Shown: in pieces, positions 10,674 to 13,086 of the stretch
How the letters are laid out: every line of letters begins with the position of its first letter
Position numbering within the stretch: position 1 is the first letter of the stretch
NCBI GenBank assembly: GCA_009733775.1
Contig: WOGZ01000592.1
Coordinates: 1-13,086, forward strand
DNA from: Alectoria sarmentosa
Taxonomy: Eukaryota > Ascomycota > Lecanoromycetes > Lecanorales > Parmeliaceae
Direction: 5' to 3'
Length of the DNA: 13,086 nt
Program-made: the position numbers and the translations under genes
Notes under the pieces: generated by a model
What the model was told of the DNA's origin: nothing
The model's input: the letters and a program-made list of their open reading frames with translations, nothing else
Databases searched by the model: none

Positions 10674-10708
10674 GTCACGTGATCTTGTCACGTGACGGGC
10701 GCATGCGC
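10674..10708. repeat. Cluster of three short palindromes (CACGTG type and GCGCATGCGC)
   Basis: GTCACGTGA (10674-10682) and GTCACGTGAC (10687-10696) are two near-identical palindromes 4 nt apart, followed by GCGCATGCGC (10699-10708), also perfect. Their G+C is far above the surrounding AT-rich DNA. The core CACGTG is the E-box bound by bHLH proteins such as Cbf1 in fungi. Equally, the cluster lies just outside repeat B and could be a transposon end. No gene is near enough to favour a promoter role. Confidence 0.6.
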
Positions 10709-12039
10709 TCGTAATTTAAATCGCACTTTCCTTTATAACACTTTTAAATTAATACAATTAAGTGTTTTATATCATATTTTCACAGATTATGAGCCCGAGC
10801 TTGCTCGACGATCGTTATAAACATAATTTATTTATTCATTATTATGATTATAATTGTTTTTAAACATTTCATATTCATCGCAATAAGATAATCAATAATA
10901 AAAATCTTTATTTAATCAATTTTTTTTAAAAAAAACAATTTTCATTTACAAAATGATTTTTAAATTTAAGCGATCATAATTCGAAATTTAAAAATTAAAA
11001 TCTTTTTAATTCTCGATGAGTCGAAATTATTCGCTTTTAATCGAGCTCATATACGATTTACGATCGTGCGATCGAATTATAACAAAATCTTTATAACATT
11101 ATCAACTTTTTTGCGTAAAACACATTAAACAAAAAAGAAAATACGCTTTTTTTTTATAACATTTTATTAATTTGATGATTTACATTTTTTACGATATATC
11201 GAATTAATAAAACAAATTAAATAATTGAATATCAACATTATTATCAATTAAATCATCGTTTAAAATAATTTAAAATTAACTTTATTATCATTTAAGCGCT
11301 TAAAAGTTTATTTGAAATTAAAAACAACAAACTTTATATGTCAAAATTAACGTTTTGATTTCAAAAACCCTTTAAAAAAAGAGATTGAGACTTTATTATC
11401 GAATTCTTTATTCGTTATTAATAACATCTTATTATTATAATCATGAAATTTGATTAATTTCAATCTCACGATGATAATCGTCGAAATAAATATCTTGAAT
11501 TTTAATTTTAATTGAATAACATAAAAAAGACGCGAATTTTTTAAAAAGATTTATACATTTACAATTGCACTTAATATAATCTTAATCGAATTTAATCTTT
11601 ATTATCAAATTCAAAATCAAATTCTTCGTATTATTAACATCATTTCATTATAATATTATTATTTAAATTTATCGTCAATTCTCGCATAAGCATTTTTCAT
11701 TATTATTATAAAACTTTGAAATATAACGATAACAATTAATTAATATCGATAAAAATTTAAATAACTTTAACGAAGATTAATAAAACATTTTTTTCATTTT
11801 TTTCACATTATCGTCGTACGATAACGATTTTGAAATCAACGAAAAATCATTTAACGCTTTAAACGATATCGAAATCTTTAATTTACGCGTTAAAAACAAA
11901 CGATCTCGTTTATCAATTCTTTTTAAAACGTTCGAATCGTTTTTTAAATTGTTATTAAATTCATTTATTTCGACATCTTCTCAAAGCGATAATTTTTAAA
12001 TCGATATTTTCTGTTAAAGATTGCACATTGAACTTGAAT
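10709..12039. other. 1.3 kb AT-rich, gene-free DNA with CA-biased residual cytosines
   Basis: No open frame of note is present. The first about 100 bp retain some normal-looking words (for example GAGCCCGAGCTTGCTCGAC near 10790-10808), then composition becomes uniformly AT-rich. By hand count over 11221-12000 I find about 38 CA against about 14 TG, and about 34 CG. This is a strand-biased, CpG-sparing pattern unlike the TG-biased copy B next to it. Probably a separate degenerate repeat. Confidence 0.55.
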
Positions 12040-12238
12040 AGCACTTATATATAATTGAAATGAAATATTAATTATGCTATGTTACAAGTGCATGCTGATG
12101 TCAAAAAGTATATGAACGTCAAGGCCCGGCGTTAATGCGCTGTCGGCGTTAAGTGCCAAGCCGCGCTAGGCTCAATCGGGTTGCGTACTGAAGAGAGGCT
12201 GACTGGGAATATAGGCTGAGAGGCTGAAATCATGACAT
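12040..12238. other. Short unmutated island between AT-rich tracts
   Basis: About 200 bp with near-normal composition, richest at 12120-12230. It holds two short direct repeats: CGGCGTTAA at 12127-12135 and 12144-12152 (17-bp offset), and GAGAGGCTGA at 12193-12202 and 12218-12227 (25-bp offset). It does not fold into a recognisable tRNA and has no useful ORF. It may be unique DNA between two insertions, or a short repeat fragment below the length RIP detects. Confidence 0.55.
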
Positions 12239-12916
12239 TTTCGATTCGTTTTTAATCGTGATAAAAGCCTCGTCTTTATTACCCTCGTTATTATTATCAA
12301 TTTTTTATATTTTTTCATTTATTTCTCTCGATATTAATAATTGAATTCAACGTTTAAAATGTCGTTGAAAATGTTTTTATAAATAATGAAGACAATTTCC
12401 TTTTGATTTTCATTATTATTTTGAAATTCATTATCGAATACATTAAACGAAACGAAAATATCAACGATTAATTAATGTTAAACAATTTTCAATCTTTCAT
12501 TAACATCATCAAATTTAAAACTTATGTGATTATTCGTCAACGTTTTAATTACGTTAATCGTTAATTCATCAAAAAGTATAACGAGAATCCTCAAATTATG
12601 TTAAACGTTATCGATATTTATTATAAATTTACGAGTTTTGAACTTTACATCGAGTTTATGCGTTAATTATATAACATTAATATTAATTTCGAAAAAAACG
12701 TTCATCAATACGAAAAAGATTTTCGCAAAATTAACGTCGAAATCGTTAATTTAAATAATTCATTATTATTGTCGAAATTTTATCTCATTTAATTCTTTTT
12801 CATAAAATTCGACGAAATTTACGATATCTTTATAACAACTTATATTCAAATTTATATCTTAAAAGAGATATTTTATTTATAAACAAGTTAATAACTATTT
12901 AAGAATAAAAACAATT
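12239..12916. other. AT-rich, gene-free DNA
   Basis: This tract resembles 10709-12039, with closed frames and residual cytosines again biased to CA on the plus strand and to CpG. It may be the continuation of the same element beyond the 12040-12238 island. No RNA gene or coding remnant is visible. Confidence 0.5.
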
Positions 12917-13072
12917 TGTTGACAAATCAAAAATTGTTAACACAATGTTGAAAAATTGTTAACGCATTGTTGACACATTGTTGACATTAACAATTTATTA
13001 TTAAGAAATTGTTGGAAAATTGTTGACAGTCTGTTGATTAAGGTTTTAATTGTTGACGCGTTGTTGTTATTG
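12917..13072 (+). repeat. Degenerate 11-bp tandem repeat (consensus TGTTGACRCAT)
   Basis: TGTT-starting units begin at 12917, 12935, 12946, 12957, 12968, 12979, 13010, 13021, 13032, 13051 and 13062. Seven of the ten intervals are exactly 11 bp; the others are 18, 31 and 19. Typical units are TGTTGACACAT (12968), TGTTAACGCAT (12957) and TGTTGACAGTC (13021). TTAAC variants differ from TTGAC by G-to-A, as RIP would produce. The array may continue past the window end. Confidence 0.75.
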
Positions 13073-13086
13073 TCGCGTTTTTAACT

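Noticed and set aside
10467..10691. Minus-strand open frame of 74 codons in copy B
   Set aside because: Its composition (Phe, Tyr, Asn, Lys) is what random AT-rich DNA gives, and it spans the repeat boundary and the palindrome cluster.
12040..12238. tRNA or other structured RNA in the unmutated island
   Set aside because: I could not find a cloverleaf, B-box or acceptor-stem pairing; only short direct repeats are visible.
12917..13072. Telomeric repeat or CRISPR-like array
   Set aside because: No TTAGGG-type units are present, and the 11-bp degenerate units lack the repeat-spacer structure of a CRISPR array.

Overview
The window looks like nuclear DNA of a filamentous ascomycete (Pezizomycotina). 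Two compartments alternate sharply. One is a block of about 4.8 kb with balanced base composition (about 1690-6480) holding one intron-containing gene. The rest is very AT-rich, roughly 15-20% G+C in the lines I counted, with no credible ORF and with its remaining C and G concentrated in CpG. That pattern, plus two inverted copies of one repeat that differ mainly by C-to-T and G-to-A changes, is what repeat-induced point mutation (RIP) leaves behind. The 47 and 67 bp introns and their GCTGAC-type branch sites fit a filamentous fungus. I cannot name the genus.

Layout: 1-339 is AT-rich DNA of unknown origin. 340-1850 is repeat copy A, mutated up to about 1690 and nearly intact from there to about 1850. 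1851-2465 is the 3' flank of the gene. 2466-5779 (minus strand, four exons) encodes a 1016-residue WD40 protein that I assign to the MABP1/WDR62-like family of fungi. 5780-6480 is its upstream region, with an AGT microsatellite and a TTCG-rich tract. 6481-9189 is AT-rich, gene-free DNA. 9190-10660 is repeat copy B, inverted relative to A. 10674-10708 is a cluster of perfect palindromes beside the outer edge of B. 10709-12039 is a further AT-rich tract. 12040-12238 is a short island that escaped mutation. 12239-12916 is AT-rich. 12917-13072 is a degenerate minisatellite with an 11-bp period near the window edge.

There is no operon-like cooperation: one gene sits in a silenced, repeat-derived landscape and lies between the two inverted repeat arms. 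The main points of interest are the inverted arms around the gene, the internal limit of RIP damage in arm A, the CpG-sparing and strand-biased mutation pattern, the 11-bp periodic repeat and the palindrome cluster. I saw no convincing new enzymatic system, CRISPR array, rRNA or tRNA.
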